Position numbers and translations under genes: made by a program. From NCBI GenBank assembly GCA_025890175.1, contig JANPYM010000009.1, forward strand, positions 1,967,359 through 2,031,358: a DNA stretch of 64,000 nucleotides. The letters run 5' to 3'. Position 1 is the first letter of the stretch, and every line of letters begins with the position of its first letter. The notes under the pieces were generated by a model. It saw only the letters and a list, made by a program, of their open reading frames with translations. It was not told the origin of the DNA and ran no database searches. Source of the DNA: Ciborinia camelliae (lineage: Eukaryota > Ascomycota > Leotiomycetes > Helotiales > Sclerotiniaceae). Positions 34,440 through 48,400 of this stretch are shown piece after piece.

Positions 34440-37400
34440 CTTTGGAATTTCTGGCTCTCTCTTCTATATAGACAATAGGATCTCTGTGATTCTGTCTCTG
34501 AGACACTGTCGGATCTGACCGACTGTAAGTTTCTGTGTTTGTTGTGTATCCTCTCACAAGATCACAACCGAAGGCTTCGAGCAGATGGGAACACAACGCG
34601 AACCTGGAAGTATAAAAGTGGGAAATCGCGGGGTACAGATACCGTTGCCGAGAGTCAGGTACCCAGTAGCGTATATATATATGTGTCGTGTGGTAAGACC
34701 CTTCCAATGGAACGAGTGGGGTGGCGCGAGTCCAGATCGAGGATGATGTGTGTGGGGGGAAGGTTTTGCGAAACTGGGGTTTGGGGAGAGATAAAATTAG
34801 ATTGTTTGTGAGCGGGAAATGAGGGCTTGTGTAAGGAAATGAAGAAGTGGAGGTTCGAGACTTTGAGCTGGAATCCTGGTGGCCCAATTGAGGATGATTT
34901 GGATGGTAGGTTGTGCGATCTGAGGCGCCGTGATGCGAGGGGACTTTGCCTTGCAAGGGATTTCTAAACGGCGAATCTGACACAGTACAACGCAACTGAA
35001 TGTATTGTAGAATGAAGCACGAGTATAAAATAAGACGGAATGAAGAATCAGAATGAGAGATCTATATATCCATCACTAAGCATTCCAGTTCACTTCATCG
35101 AATATAGGCAAAATGATTTGAATCGATAAAGTAAGGGACTGTTCACGGACTGGAAGAATAGTTCAAAGGACTACCTATTGATATTCACGTACTAGCTTTG
35201 CTTTAAAAGCTGGCCAAGAATCGAGGAATCCAATCAATTTTCAAGCAGGTAGGGTAATGTGAGGCTGTGGCGGGACTCAGCGAAACTTTATGATTAGAGA
35301 TGGCGTTCATCTAAAGGGGTTGAAGCATAATGGCACTATGGTGGGTAGTAATCTGATAGTGTAATAGGTAGGAGATTGAATACTCGAGCGTATTAGAGTC
35401 TAAAAGGGTCCAAAGAGATTACTTTAGTTTTTGTACTACAATATTTCGTCTCTTTGACATACGTGAACTCTTGGGGATTCACCGTCCTAGTACTGGTGAT
35501 CTTCACCACCTACATAGATAGGAGAAATAGAATTATGTCAACAAGATGTAAACAACCGTTAGCTATGGACCTATTGATGGGTACCTTAGTATCAGATTGT
35601 GGTAGAAATACAGTTATCATGTGGGGAAACCTTGCTTGAGTTCTGCATTTCTAGGTCAGACAAAATCTTATCCAGTCGCATATGAAGACCAGTCACACGT
35701 CTGATACTTTCTCTCTTGTTGTAGGAGTCACTTGATCCTACGTGAGGGTTGCAAACTTTTGCTCCGTTTTCCTCGGTAAGCATAGTGACTGAACATCCCG
35801 TCTTGAAATTCGTCCCTTTTCGGATGTGTACATACAACCTACACCTTGTATGGTTTGGAAACCATCCTGAATTGAGAGAGATTATATCAGTGCTGGAGAT
35901 TATACTGCAGTTTATAGGTGTCATGTGGTCTTGTGGCTGGTTGTGGCTGTAGGTCTACCTACCAGGTGAACATAGACGGCATATTAGCTGAGGGGTTTGC
36001 TCTGTGCGTATTATAAGCCTCATGTTGACAAGACTGGCAGCTGGAAGATTCTTGGAGATTGCCAATAATGTCGAGAACTATCTTGAATTTAGAGTAGCTG
36101 AGATGTACTGAAAGTGGATGGTGCTGCTGCCCAAGTTGTACATCTGGTCGTATGATACATAGAAGTTGAAATTGCACAGCGATTGAGATGTAACCTTCGC
36201 CCATGTTCACACCCCTTGCGAGATGGATCGAGCTACTACTGCATGTCGTCGTGATAATGTGACATGGATTTGTGATTTGCATTAGTACAGTAGGTACTGT
36301 ATGTACATGGGATGGTGATTAGAGTGGTTTTCTCAGCCTTGTGATGCGACATAATGAAGGGGTAAGAAAGGTATAGAGGGAAACACCAAGGTAGAAGCTC
36401 ATCATCGCTTATCTTTGGTATATTTATACCTACCTACATATATATATATATATATAGGTATGTTAGAATTGAGAAAAGTTCATGTGAATATATAGTTGTT
36501 GGGATAAAAGATATTCAGTAATGGGTTAATATAGTTAACATTCTACCTTTGTATAAGTGGTTCTTTGTATTTTTAGTGTTGATGATGTCCATATCAAGAA
36601 GCTCACATACTCGAGGTCCCGTAAGACTGGTAAAGATCGCTCAGAACCAATTGCGCTCTCACGTGTATGGCTCCGGCAAATAGAAATATGACTGAAGGAA
36701 TCCAATGCTGGAGGAACACCGGAAGAGAAGAGAAGATAAGAGAAGAAAAGGATGAGATGAAAAACATGTACGAATAGGTCCCCGTGGCTCAGTAAAGGAG
36801 AAAGCCATCCATTCATTACAAGACGACAACATAACGAAATATAACGTCGCCGGCCACGCGCACGGAATTCATTGTTCAGAAAAGATTCAATATACCAATC
36901 GATTGAAGGTCAATCAAGCAATCAGATTGACAGGAGTATCCAGATAATCAATTATTCGTCATTCACTATAGAGTTCAGCCTATGCGTCTTTAGTTTCAAT
37001 TTACCTCGCGTTCCTGAAGCCCCGAGAGGATTCAGATGAAAATCAACTACAGATTCATCGTGTCGTGAAGATTCCGGTTACTACTTCTTCTGCTGCACCG
37101 CAGTACTTTGGGAAATACATACTGTTGACTGAGATTCCATCCCTTCTACACAATCCTTCTAGGACGCCACCCACACTCATCAAACAGTCGAGACAAACCA
37201 TCAAATCAATGATGCCCTGGGATTTGATACCATAACCTTAAATCCAAAAAAGAACGAAAAGACTTAAAAATCCCAGCTCCTTCCCTGATCCCCACAGCAT
37301 GTTACAATCCGCAATCACTGTATTATTGCTGCGACTTACCGACAAATATTGACAGGGAAAAGGTCTCAAACCCTCAATTTTGTGTTGTGGATTTAAGTTA

Positions 37401-37511
37401 CTAAGGAGAGGGATTAAGGGATTTTGATCACAGTCTGGGGCGCGGAACGATACGATTTGATACACGGGTACATACAGCACCACACCAAAGCACACTAAGA
37501 TAGATACATAC
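34440..37511. other. 3-kb intergenic region
   Basis: AT-rich DNA between two divergent genes. Frames of 60-198 codons (for example 34399-34995 minus, 35592-35924 minus) lack protein character or splice support. A TA run lies at about 36440-36456. The last few hundred bases must include the RasGEF promoter. No RNA gene or mobile element was recognised. Confidence 0.5.
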
Positions 37512-40500
37512 ATGCCCATCATGGAGAAGCTGGAGGAGCTTCGTGCCAGTGGTTTCCCAGTGCGCACGAGTTCAAAACGATCTAAATCCTCAAATCCCTT
37601 GCGAACGGATTCACAGCGAGTTCAGCGTAGCTCTCGAACTTTGTCTGTTTCCCCTCCATCTGCCGGTGCTTCAGCAACTTTTGGTCTTCGCTCACGTCCT
37701 GGATTAGGTTCGCGAACCTCCTCAGCACCATTTGTCCCTCTCAGTCGTGGTAATGGCAGCGGCAGTTTAAATCCTAGATTTTCTACTACGATTAATACGA
37801 TTGAGGACGACTCACGAGAAGGACTGGACTACCCACGATCAGGATTGGACCTAGACGCGCGAACTTATCGGGATTCTGTTGCCTCTATTAAAGACGATCC
37901 TTTTTTCAGGAATTATCAATCACCGCATTCTATCTCTTTAGCACAAGAATTGAGGTCTGCCACACATTTTGAGCGTTCGCACGATGACGACGCATTTAAA
38001 GATTCACCATCGCGATCCAGCAAAACACCTTCCATAGAAAATTCAGTCAACGTTCCCGTATGTAATTCCCAATCAAGCTCATTCTGCGACATCATCTTTG
38101 AACCAATTGACTAATCGTTGTTTTTATGCAGCCTCAATCTAGGAGCGGAATGTCAGACATAAATATTGCAGTGATTGGGAGTAATGGTGTGGGAAAGAGC
38201 ACTTTGATACAGCGAGCATTGGGTTTACGATCGTTACCAGCCTCCGCGGCATCGAGTCTTCGCATGTCCGTTGATGAGGTGGGATACATAGTCAGTCTGA
38301 TTGAGTTGGACCTTGAGTCATTTGATATAATTCCTGATCGCCGAATACAATGGCCAAAACAAATAAATGGGCACATCGTCCCCCGGATGGATGGCGCACT
38401 ATTACTATACGATGTTATGAATCGGGAGAGCATTGCGGAATTACCCCAGACTTTAAGTAAGTCCCTGAGGTGCGTGCAGCCGGCTTGGATGAATACTGAT
38501 TGTTTCAAGATGCATTGGTGAATTCGGCTCTTCCTACTATCCTCGTCTCATGTAAATGCGATAACCCTGAGCATACTCGTCAACTTAGTGTTGAGAGTCT
38601 CGAAACTGCATGCATGTCATGCGTAGAAACTGTCAAAACAGCAGCAAATGTCCCCGAAAGTGCAAGACTTTGTCTCTCTTCTATGCTTCGAGCTGTTATG
38701 GCAAATCGAACCAATAATAGTAACAGTAAGTCAAATGTTAATTTTATGTCAATTTATATGTGGTGTAACACCATTTATTACCCTGTGCCGTTTTATTCAT
38801 TTCGCATCGTTGCACAATCCTAGTCAAGTGTTTACTTTACGGTCCTTCGCTGTCCGTTATTAGTATGGCTGGGCAAACGCTTATCTTCATCGCTGCCCCT
38901 TACTGCTGTCATAATGACATTGAGGACTCATACTCATCAAACCTCCAGAAGACACACCTTCGATGCAGCCCCAAGGCATGCGCCGTCGAGCAACCTCCTC
39001 GGCGAATCTCGAGAAATTTTCTGAACCCACGGTTCCTCGGCCTTTGAGTCAGCAATCCAAGCATAGTCGTGCTAGCTCAGAATTCTCTATAGGCCGAGCT
39101 CTTCCTTCCCCGCCCCTGGCTGGTCGACCCAATGGCCGAACAAATTTATCGCATCAAATCATTATTCCAGACCCACATGATGCTCCACCTCTTTCTGCTC
39201 ACCCAGCTTTCCGAAGTGAAACTCTCCTGGACAATTCTGGCCCAAAGGTACATTCAGCCCTATCAACTCCTGGTTCTGGAGGCAATGTCACTAACACTTT
39301 ACCTGACGTTGAGGAATCGGATGCAGATTCTTCATACCGATATCTTGATGATGTACCCCTTCTCCAGCGTAGTGATGACACTTTCTTCGACAAGCCTGCT
39401 AAAGTAGCTGGTGTAACTTTTGACGAACTTGTTGATCGGCTTCTTGGACAGCACATGTCAAAGGCCGATGTCAACTTTTCGGAGATTTTTCTCTGTCTCT
39501 ATAGGAAATTTGCCGCTCCTGGTGAGCTCTTCGATGCAGTTTTGGACCGACTGAATCGTTTGGGAGAAGACAAAAACATACATTATCTAACACGAACAAC
39601 TACTCAACTTCGAATAATTACCGTGGTTGCTCGATGGGTCTCGGGATATCCAGGAGACTTTGCAAGCCCTTCAACAAGTCGCAAACTAGACGGATTCATA
39701 AACCTCTTAGCTTCAGATCCCGTTTTTGCTGCTGCTGCACAGGAAATGCGGGCTCAATTACAATCTCGTGTGGTTGAGGATGATGATACTGGCTGGGCTA
39801 GGACAGATGCCGATGTCGATAACGAGCAAGCTAAGGAACTCGAATCGGCCCCTGTTTCTCCTACAACTACCAGGACCGATTCCAAAGGAGGATACGAAAC
39901 GGATGTGACTACATCAGCACAAGATGATGATGTCAGTGACATGGAGCAGAAGGATTCTAGGGGAGAATCTTTCTTCTCAACTCGAGCGTCATCTCAGCCG
40001 GACTTTACTGCGCCTTCATTTCTTGCAGTTGAAGACTACGAGAAAGAGGCTGCAAAGATGACGCCGAAAGGGCTTCTACCACTATCAAAATTCAGATATC
40101 ACATGTTTATGGATATATCAGATGACGACCTTGCTGATGAGATGACAAGGATAGATTGGGTTATGTTTTCCTCCATACGTCTTCGAGATTTGGTTCGACA
40201 TGTTAGCCTTTCACTTAACCAAAAAGAGAAATGCAAAAGTCTCGCCAACGTAAATCGTATGATAAATCACTTCAACCATATTGCAAAATGGGTTGCCAAT
40301 ATGATTTTGATGCGAGACAAGGCCAAGCACAGAGCGCAGATACTAGAGAAGTTTATGACTGTAGCTTTGAAACTGCGACAATTGAACAATTACAATGGCC
40401 TCGCAGCTGTTCTGGCGGGGATCAATGGAACCGCGATACATCGCCTCGCACAGACTCGAAACTTGGTTCCTCCAGATGTCCAAAAGCGCTTTGCTCGCCT

Positions 40501-40957
40501 AGTCTTGTTGATGGGGACACAAAAGAGTCATTTCGCATACCGCTTAGCATGGGAGAATTCTCCATTGCCTCGTATTCCTTTCATTCCCTTAACTCGACGC
40601 GATCTTGTTTCGGCCGAGGAGGGCAGTCGAACGTTTATTGGGGCAAATGGGGAGAGGATCAATTGGAAGAAATTTGAGGTTCTATCCGAAGTCATTTTAC
40701 CCATTATGAAGAGTCAAACTACACCGTATCCAAATCTCACCAAAAATGACTCGGTGCGGGACCTCATTCTGGATTGTCTCATTCCTACTGATGACGAGGT
40801 TCGTGCTTTTTCCCCTTTATCCATCATTACCAATTTCAATAAAAAGACTAACGTTTTTCAATAGGATATATATCAACGAAGTCTCCAAGTAGAAAGTGCA
40901 TCCGGAGCCGCCGAGCCGGTAAAAAAGAAATTTCCGTGGTTTTCGAAAGATAAATAA
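37512..40957 (+). CDS. Ras-like domain fused to RasGEF
   Basis: Probable guanine-nucleotide exchange factor for Ras-family GTPases at membranes. Five exons, 37512-38057, 38132-38456, 38510-38725, 38925-40798 and 40865-40957, give 1017 residues; the acceptor at 38924 is the least certain boundary. Residues 1-182 are Ser/Arg-rich and disordered. Residues about 190-360 form a Ras-like domain with P-loop GSNGVGKST (197-205); the G3 DxxG is not recognisable and G4 reads CKCD rather than NKxD, so it may not be a competent GTPase. A RasGEF N-domain follows from about residue 522 (VTFDELVDRLL). The CDC25-type catalytic domain spans about 730-960 (RIDWVMFSSIRLRDLVRH, VANRM-like NVNRMINHFNHIAKWVANMIL, LRQLNNYNGLAAVLAGINGTAIHRL). 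A basic tail ends VKKKFPWFSKDK. Confidence 0.88.
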
Positions 40958-42423
40958 GATGATAGTGAATATAATCAAGGCCATTTACCTGCTACATATT
41001 GCAATTTGGATTCCCCGCTGGGAAAGCGAAGGAAGAAAGCATCGAGCGTTCGGCGTCTGGGGTCTAATAATTTTGTTGTTTTATGGGCATACCCCCTTGT
41101 TAAATGAAGTTGAGCAATGATTGTTTTCTTTCTTGATTACGAGATGGTTTTAAATGAGATTGTGAAGATATTTTAAGATACGTTGTGAGATGTGAGAAGT
41201 CGTACTGAATGAAAGAAGGTATGTTGAGATCTTTGAAGGTCGCCGAGTCTTGCCGCTGGGAATATCACGCAAGCGCGTGATGTCGAGCCTCTGCCGTAGC
41301 CCTCATCTGCATTCATTTCCCAAGATCAATCATCCTTCCATCATACCTCGCTTAACCTTCTTGTCACACACTTTTTTCTTTTTGTTTATTTAAAGCTTTG
41401 ATGTCCAGAGCCTTATGGTACATGATGCTATGCAGGCATGTCATATCATGTCACATGGATTTACACGGCATAGAAACCTATGACAAGCAATCTTCGTGCA
41501 GATTCTCGGTGTGCGGTGTGCGGTTTGAGTAGGATATGTATGCTGTGTTTGGTTGGGTTAGTTGGGTTGGGTTGGTTTCTACAGAGTAGAGAGTGAGGGG
41601 CGATATGTATGGCAGGCTTTACAGCATGTATGACGAGGGGGGGTAAAACTTGGAAGGGGGGGTTTGATGAGGGCGGGGGCTCATTTGGGGCGGTTTTGGC
41701 ACTCGGAAGGAAGGTTTGGGTGAATGGTATGTATGTGTAGCTTGTCTGCGTACACGCTGCCTTATTGTTCTAGTGTGCAATTTTTTCTTAGTGGTTGTTT
41801 TATTCTTGGTTATTTTGCGGTTCTCGGTACCCCCATTAGGCTGTGTATCATCTAATCTTTTATTGTTGGTTTCTGTTGTCTCGGGGTTGATGGATTGAGG
41901 ATTGAAAACTGCAGTGTGAGCGGCAATTCCATAAATCCTTGTAGTATGTTTTAAGAATTGGGCTCAATTTTCAAAAGTTATTAAGATGTACATGAGAACC
42001 AAGTAGCGCAAAGGCACAATGTTAGTCCCGATAGAGAAGCAGTGGAAGCTACCGATGATTTTGGTTGGTTGGATGAGGATTGAGTCTTTCAGAGTTGATA
42101 CAGTTCCACCGCTCAACTGACCGAAGACCAGCGACCACATCACGCCATTCACGCATTTGACAAAGGCGAATGAGAAAGGTTGAAACTTCCGATGTCAATT
42201 GATTAAGCGGCAAGTTTTGTGCATTTCGTAACGGGCCGTTGCAACACGAATGCTGTGCTTGCTTTATCACACGGATTGATGCAGTTTTCATGTGACCTGC
42301 CTGTCGCACAATCCTCTAAGATAATCATACAAAGCTATGGGGAAAGCCTTGGAATTCTCAGAACATTTCTGCGCATTTGTTAGTATTTACAATACCTGAA
42401 ATTGCGCGACTTGGCAAATTATC
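40958..42423. other. Intergenic region RasGEF-NLR
   Basis: About 1.5 kb. G/T-rich stretches (41520-41720) contain repeated GGTTGGGTTAG-like words. No gene is supported; the right end includes the promoter of the NLR gene. Confidence 0.5.
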
Positions 42424-45400
42424 ATGAGCTTCCGAAATTACTTGCCGAATACTCAAGCAATTGAGAGTGCCGATCATGCCGCCGATGACACGCCTGATGA
42501 CACGCCTGATGATCTCCCTGATATTTCAGGACATGATTCTCTTCTCGATACGATTGATTGTTCTCCTGTTCCTGTTCCTGTTCCTGTTCCTGTTCCTGTT
42601 CCTGTTCCTGTTCCTGTTCCTGTTCCTGTTCCTGCCGTCGTTGAGAGCCAAGGTCGAAGTTCTCTCTGGGAGGAAGCTCGCGAGAAGCTTTGTAAAGACC
42701 CAAAACTTGGTAAGCTCGTGGAAAACTACGAGCAAGACTTGCTGAAGCAGCATAAATCAGGTATGTGATATAACCAATGCATTGTTCGTAACTCTAGTTA
42801 GCTAAAGATACATACAGATGCCGATAAACACGGAAAAAAGGGGGACGCTAACGCTGGAAACCCCCCACAAGGCGATGTGAAACCCACTTTGGCATTCCAG
42901 AGAATTATACTCGAAGATCAAATCGAGGCTAAGAAAAATAGCCGTCGTACTGGATTCACTCAAATAATCGACAAGAGTGTTCGGATGATATTAGCTGGCG
43001 GAGATTTTATCGCTGCGGTGATATCTGGCGATTCGCATGCTTCATTGGCATGGGCAGGAGCTCTCATACTTCTTCCGGTATAGCTATAATTCAACTTCTA
43101 TGCCTTCAAATTCTACTAACACTGCGTGTAGATAGTTTCTGTTGAATCCCGCTACTCAAGATGAAGGTGCTCTCAAGGGGTTCGAGGAAATTTGTCAGAT
43201 GCTCATTTGGTCCGAAGTTATTGAACGTCGGTTTAAAGAAACCCCACAAAGGTACCTGCCTAATTCCTATGACTAATCACCCCCTTGGCTAGTGATCAAT
43301 GTAAAAATTTCATATCAGCAATATGGCCCTGAACTTTGGTACTTCTCAATGTTTTACATGATTTGCGGAACTTGATGTGTAGTTCACTTTGTGCACCGCA
43401 TGGCCTCAATTCGAGCATCCGAGATTTCATCATTTGCCTCGGAAAACCAATAACCTGTATCTAGTCAAAACCAAGTAGAATCATATCTACAGGACTTGAA
43501 TCGGTCATGGCGATCAAATACTGTCAAGCTCTACGCTGGGATATTGGAGTATCAAATACGATTATCCGCCTATCTTTCAAGGAAATCATTAACCCGCTTC
43601 TTCAAGAATATTGTCGTAGCCGATTCGTGGAACGATACACTCAAAAGTTTGCAAGATATTTGGAAGGTCATAAAGGAGGATGTTGAAGTCCGCCAGTTGG
43701 ATTTGTCATATGAGATTTCTGGCATTGTCTTCTCCTTGAGAGATAAAACAGAGGTTAGTAGACATTCTTTCCCATAGTCAGCCCTAGTACCACTAACGCA
43801 AGACCATTCAGGAAGTAATCCGAGGTCAAAAGATAATACACAAACAGGTTTCAGACTTTGGAAATCAGCAAGATAAAGACAGGCGACGTGAAATATTCTC
43901 CAAGCTATCTTCCCCACAAGGAGCAGCGTTCAACTCGCTTGGAAATGATCATGATACCTGCCATGAAGATACCCGCATCGTAGTGCTTGAGCAGATTGAT
44001 AAATGGCGCAAAAACTCTGAAGGGGAGATGATATTCTGGCTGAGTGGTGCGGCTGGGACTGGAAAGTCAACCATCGCTCGCACCGTTGCTCAAAGGTTAT
44101 ACAAAGCAAAGGAATTAGGAGCCAGTTTTTTCTTTGCACGGAACAAAGAAGGTCGTGGAGATGGGGCGCAATTTTTCAAATCGCTTGCTTATCAACTTGC
44201 CCAAGTTATTTCGGATGTAAAGGAGCATATATGCGATACAATCGAGAAGAACGACGATCTCATTCATTGGGATTTTCAGGAACAGTGGGAAAGGCTTGTT
44301 TGCAACCCACTAAATCAGACGAAGGACAAGCGCCCTTTGTATATTGTGGTTGATGCACTTGATGAATGTTTAAGTAAAGACATCAAAATAATCATGAAGC
44401 TCATCACAAACCGAAACAAAGATGATCGGCTCATTCGGTTCTTCATTACTAGTCGACCAGAGACACCTGTACAGAATGCATTTCAGAGAGGAACTGCTAC
44501 TCACTACTCATTTGCACTCGAGGGGGGCATCACTCAGGAAGAGAATGAGCATGACATCTTTACCTTTCTACGCGGTCGGTTAAAAGAAATTGTGATTGAT
44601 CATCGTGAAATCCTGTTTCAAGAAGAACAAGCCAAACGACTAGAATGGCCAGGCGAAGAGATTATTTCTACCCTGACTAAAAGATGCGGTCGGTTGTTCA
44701 TATACGCAGCGGTGGTATGTCGGTACATAGCTGATGGCATCGACGCTTCGCGACGTCTCGAGGATGTGATTAATGAAGGCGCACATGCTAAGTCATCTTT
44801 GCAGCCAATCGATGGCCTGTACTTGAACATTATGAGACAGTTTTGTGATACGAACATCAAGAGTCAGGAGTTTTCCGATCTTTTCAAACCAGTAGTGTGT
44901 GCAATTGTCACAGTACTCGATCCACTCTCAGCTATTGATTTGGCTCTCCTGCTTGACAGACCACTGCACAATGTCGCGGGAGCCATAAATCCACTATCAT
45001 CTGTTCTGAATAACACAAGAAAGAGCAGCAATGAACAGAAATCTACTATTCAGTTAATCCACCAATCGTTCCGCGATTTCCTCCTCGATCAAAAACGATC
45101 AACTGATAAATTCTGTGTTTCCGAAAAGAGCGCCCACAAGGAACTTTTCTATAGTTGTCTCAAGGTTCTACAAAACAAGATCTCGAAGAAGGATAGTTTT
45201 GAATTCAAAGGACTGGAGTCTGGTATGTCTAGGCAAACGTTAAAGAAGTATGGACACGTTAAGTATGCCTGCCGCTATTGGATTGACCACTTGCAGCAAA
45301 GTGGACTCAGTATTTCGGATGACGATGAGGTTCATGAATTCCTCCGAGGATACTTTATACAATGGTTAGAAGCTCTATGCCATATTGGAGAGATATCGAA

Positions 45401-48400
45401 GGCTTTGGACTTCATAAGCATATTAACATCACTCGTGGTAAGTTTTATTCATAATTTCATCTCTTCAGGCAGTTCTAGTTCAGTTCGTTGTATTTACACA
45501 TTATCCCATTTTGGGGCTTTTTGGGGCTTTTTGTCTCGACATCAATATTCCAATGTCTGAACCCAAATTAAAAATTATATTCGGGAATTTCAAAGCTTTC
45601 TGAAGATTTGAAGATTATGTCTTCAAATCTAATTTTGAATATGCTCGGATTTTGAATGACTGGCCCCGATCTATAATGTTGAATACTCAACTTGAGCTAA
45701 TGTCGATGATTTGAGTAGAATATTGATGCAACCGACCTATCTTTGTTCCTTCAAGATGCAAGAAGGTTTACGGTTAGAAACATAGCAATGATTACTGCTT
45801 CGCCTGCCCAACTTTATTCTTCAGCACTCATCTTTGCCCCCGAGGCAAGCCTAGTGAAGAAAGCATTCATAGGCGAGGTTCCCCCAGGAATCCATGTAAG
45901 AACAAAGATGGAATCAGCATGGACTGCAGAATTTCAGACAATAGAAGTCACCCCTGGGCAAAGAAGGCATAGTGATATGCTATTGGCATTATCTGAAGAT
46001 AATAGACTATTAGCATCATCATACCTCTCCTCTAGCGACGTTAAGCTCTGGGATTTGTCGACTGGTATTATTCTTTATACATTGGACTGTTCTGGATCTA
46101 CGGCACTGGCATTCTCAAGAGATGGTATGCTTTTAGCAACATGCAATTCAAGCTATATCGAGATCTGGAATTCCACTACAGGGACTCGGCAGATCTATCT
46201 TCGCCACAAGATTGATGGTTATCGAAGTATCGACACATTAGTATTTTCAGCAGAAGGCGATTTTCTTATGTCAAAAAGTCGGTCCAAGGTCACTATCTGG
46301 CGCCGCTTACAGGCACATGAAACGGCCTGGACTATTGATTGGGTATACAAAACTCCAGGTCCGGACATTATGTCCGTAGCTTTCTCACCCGATACTAAGC
46401 TCTTGACAATTTCCATGAACTCTGTTATTAAGCTCTACATACTTGAAGGTGGAACCTGGCTTCCCCGAAGGTCAATAGAGACATGGGATGATTTCTGGGG
46501 GCTAGAGAAACTTTTGCCAAATGGTAACTTGGCTGTTTATGTTGACGGAAAAAGTAATATTTATATTTGTGATCTTACTATGCCGACCCCAAGCGTCGAA
46601 CAAATATTGCTGGGAGACTCTCCCAGACGAATTTGTAAAATTGCACTGTCAGGAGAGGGCAAGTTGCTTGCGACAGTAGATGTTGATGGAACGATAAAGC
46701 TTTGGAACCTTATCGATCGGAGCCTTCAGGGAATATTGGATGTTGGGATTCCATGGGGTTCATTTTTGCTTTCACATGATGGCACATTGTTAGTGACACA
46801 CTCAGAAGAAGATGTGGTCCGGTTTTGGGATTCTGCCACGATCACCCTCAATGAGAAATCGAAGTCCCATTCCATAAAAATGGTTAAATTCTCCCCCGAT
46901 GGTAAGCTAGTAGCATGTGGATTTTCCGATGGGACTATTCAGCTTTGGACACCTTCCACGTGGGCCTTACAACAGAAACTCGGGTATTCATCTCAAGTAT
47001 CGGTGTCCTCAAGAAGCTCTAGACAATTTTTAAGGTGCCCATTTGACTCGACAGATATGGCAGCACTGTCCTCAAATAGCCAAACAGCAGCAACAGTCTC
47101 AAATAATAACATCATTATTTGGCGTCATGTCACACATCCAGATCCTGCCTGGGTTTGTGAACAGACACTAACAGATTATCCCGGAGCAGTCTGCGCATTG
47201 GCATTCTCGTCCGACGGTACTATACTAGTGATTGGCTTTGCTGACGAGTGTATGATCTGGTGTTCTACTCAGGAAGATCCTCGTCAATGGGTTCTGCAAC
47301 AAACGCTATCGGATGGTATCAGAAAGCCAATCACGGCGGTGGCAATCTCATCGGATGGAAGCATGATAATGGGTGTGTCAAAGGCCATAAATCTCTGGTG
47401 CCGCACCGAAAATCAACCGTCTAGGTGGACTCCTTCAAGTGCACTACCAGTCAACAAGAAGTTAGAATCAGCAAACTCAGTAGTGTTGTCGCCAGATGGC
47501 AATTATGTTGCGGCGGGTTTCGATAATGGACAGATTGTAAGATGGGATACTGCCTCGAGAGAATACTCATCGCTATACAACTTCGACTACGATAACTATA
47601 GGAGCAACGGTTTCCCACACTATGCCCTGCCTGTTATATCACTGGCATATTCGCCCAATAGCAGGTTACTGATTTCCAATCACGGAGACAAAATTATAAC
47701 GATCTGGCGCCCTAATACTGAATGCCAACCCAAATTATATCGCTGCTATTGTGAGGAATTGGGGGAGAAAATATCCCGCACAGTCAAGATGTCATTTTCA
47801 CCGAACAGCGAATTGCTGGCTTTGGGCTCTGATGATAAAACTATCAGGATACTGGATATCACTGCCGAACGTCCAGTTTGTCTACCGATAGTAGGTGGCT
47901 ATCGAGGAGACATTGGAGCAATATCATTCTCATCAGATTCCAAGCAAGTGTTGGTGCTGTGTTTCTACCTCCAAGTTATCTCATTCTCATATTACCATCT
48001 ATATCACATCCAGACACTCCCTTTACCCGAGAGTGGCCGTTATTCGTTGGACATGGCAGTTACATTTTCATCGGACAGTCGAGTGCTAGTTTCAAGAAAG
48101 AGAGAAGGTCGTTTCGTATCTACCAATATCTGGAGACGCCTGGGAGGAGAACAGTCTGTATGGACTCTTCAACAGACTCTCCAAGACCAACAAGAGACGG
48201 AGGAAACTTATAATATGATGTCTTTTTCTGAAGATAATCAATATTTTCAAACAAACAAGGGACCTCTTTGGATCGACTCCCTTTGTGTGAGCAATCCTCT
48301 CAAGCCACATGACTTGAGCTACATTCTGATAAAAAACAACTGTATCGAATGGGGGCCAGCAGATAACCGAAGGGTGATTCATATTCCATTCGAGTACCGA

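Noticed and set aside
34399..34995. 198-codon minus-strand frame overlapping the 5' end of the 317-residue orphan
   Set aside because: Overlaps the likely promoter, with no protein-like pattern; it ends inside the first codons of the better frame.
36440..36460. TA run considered as a replication origin or centromere-like signal
   Set aside because: Too short and without supporting structure; simple TA microsatellite.
42461..42745. Leu/Phe-repeat and Arg/Asn-repeat frames over the NLR N-terminus
   Set aside because: Alternative-frame translations of the CCTGTT microsatellite; only the Pro-Val frame continues into NACHT_N.
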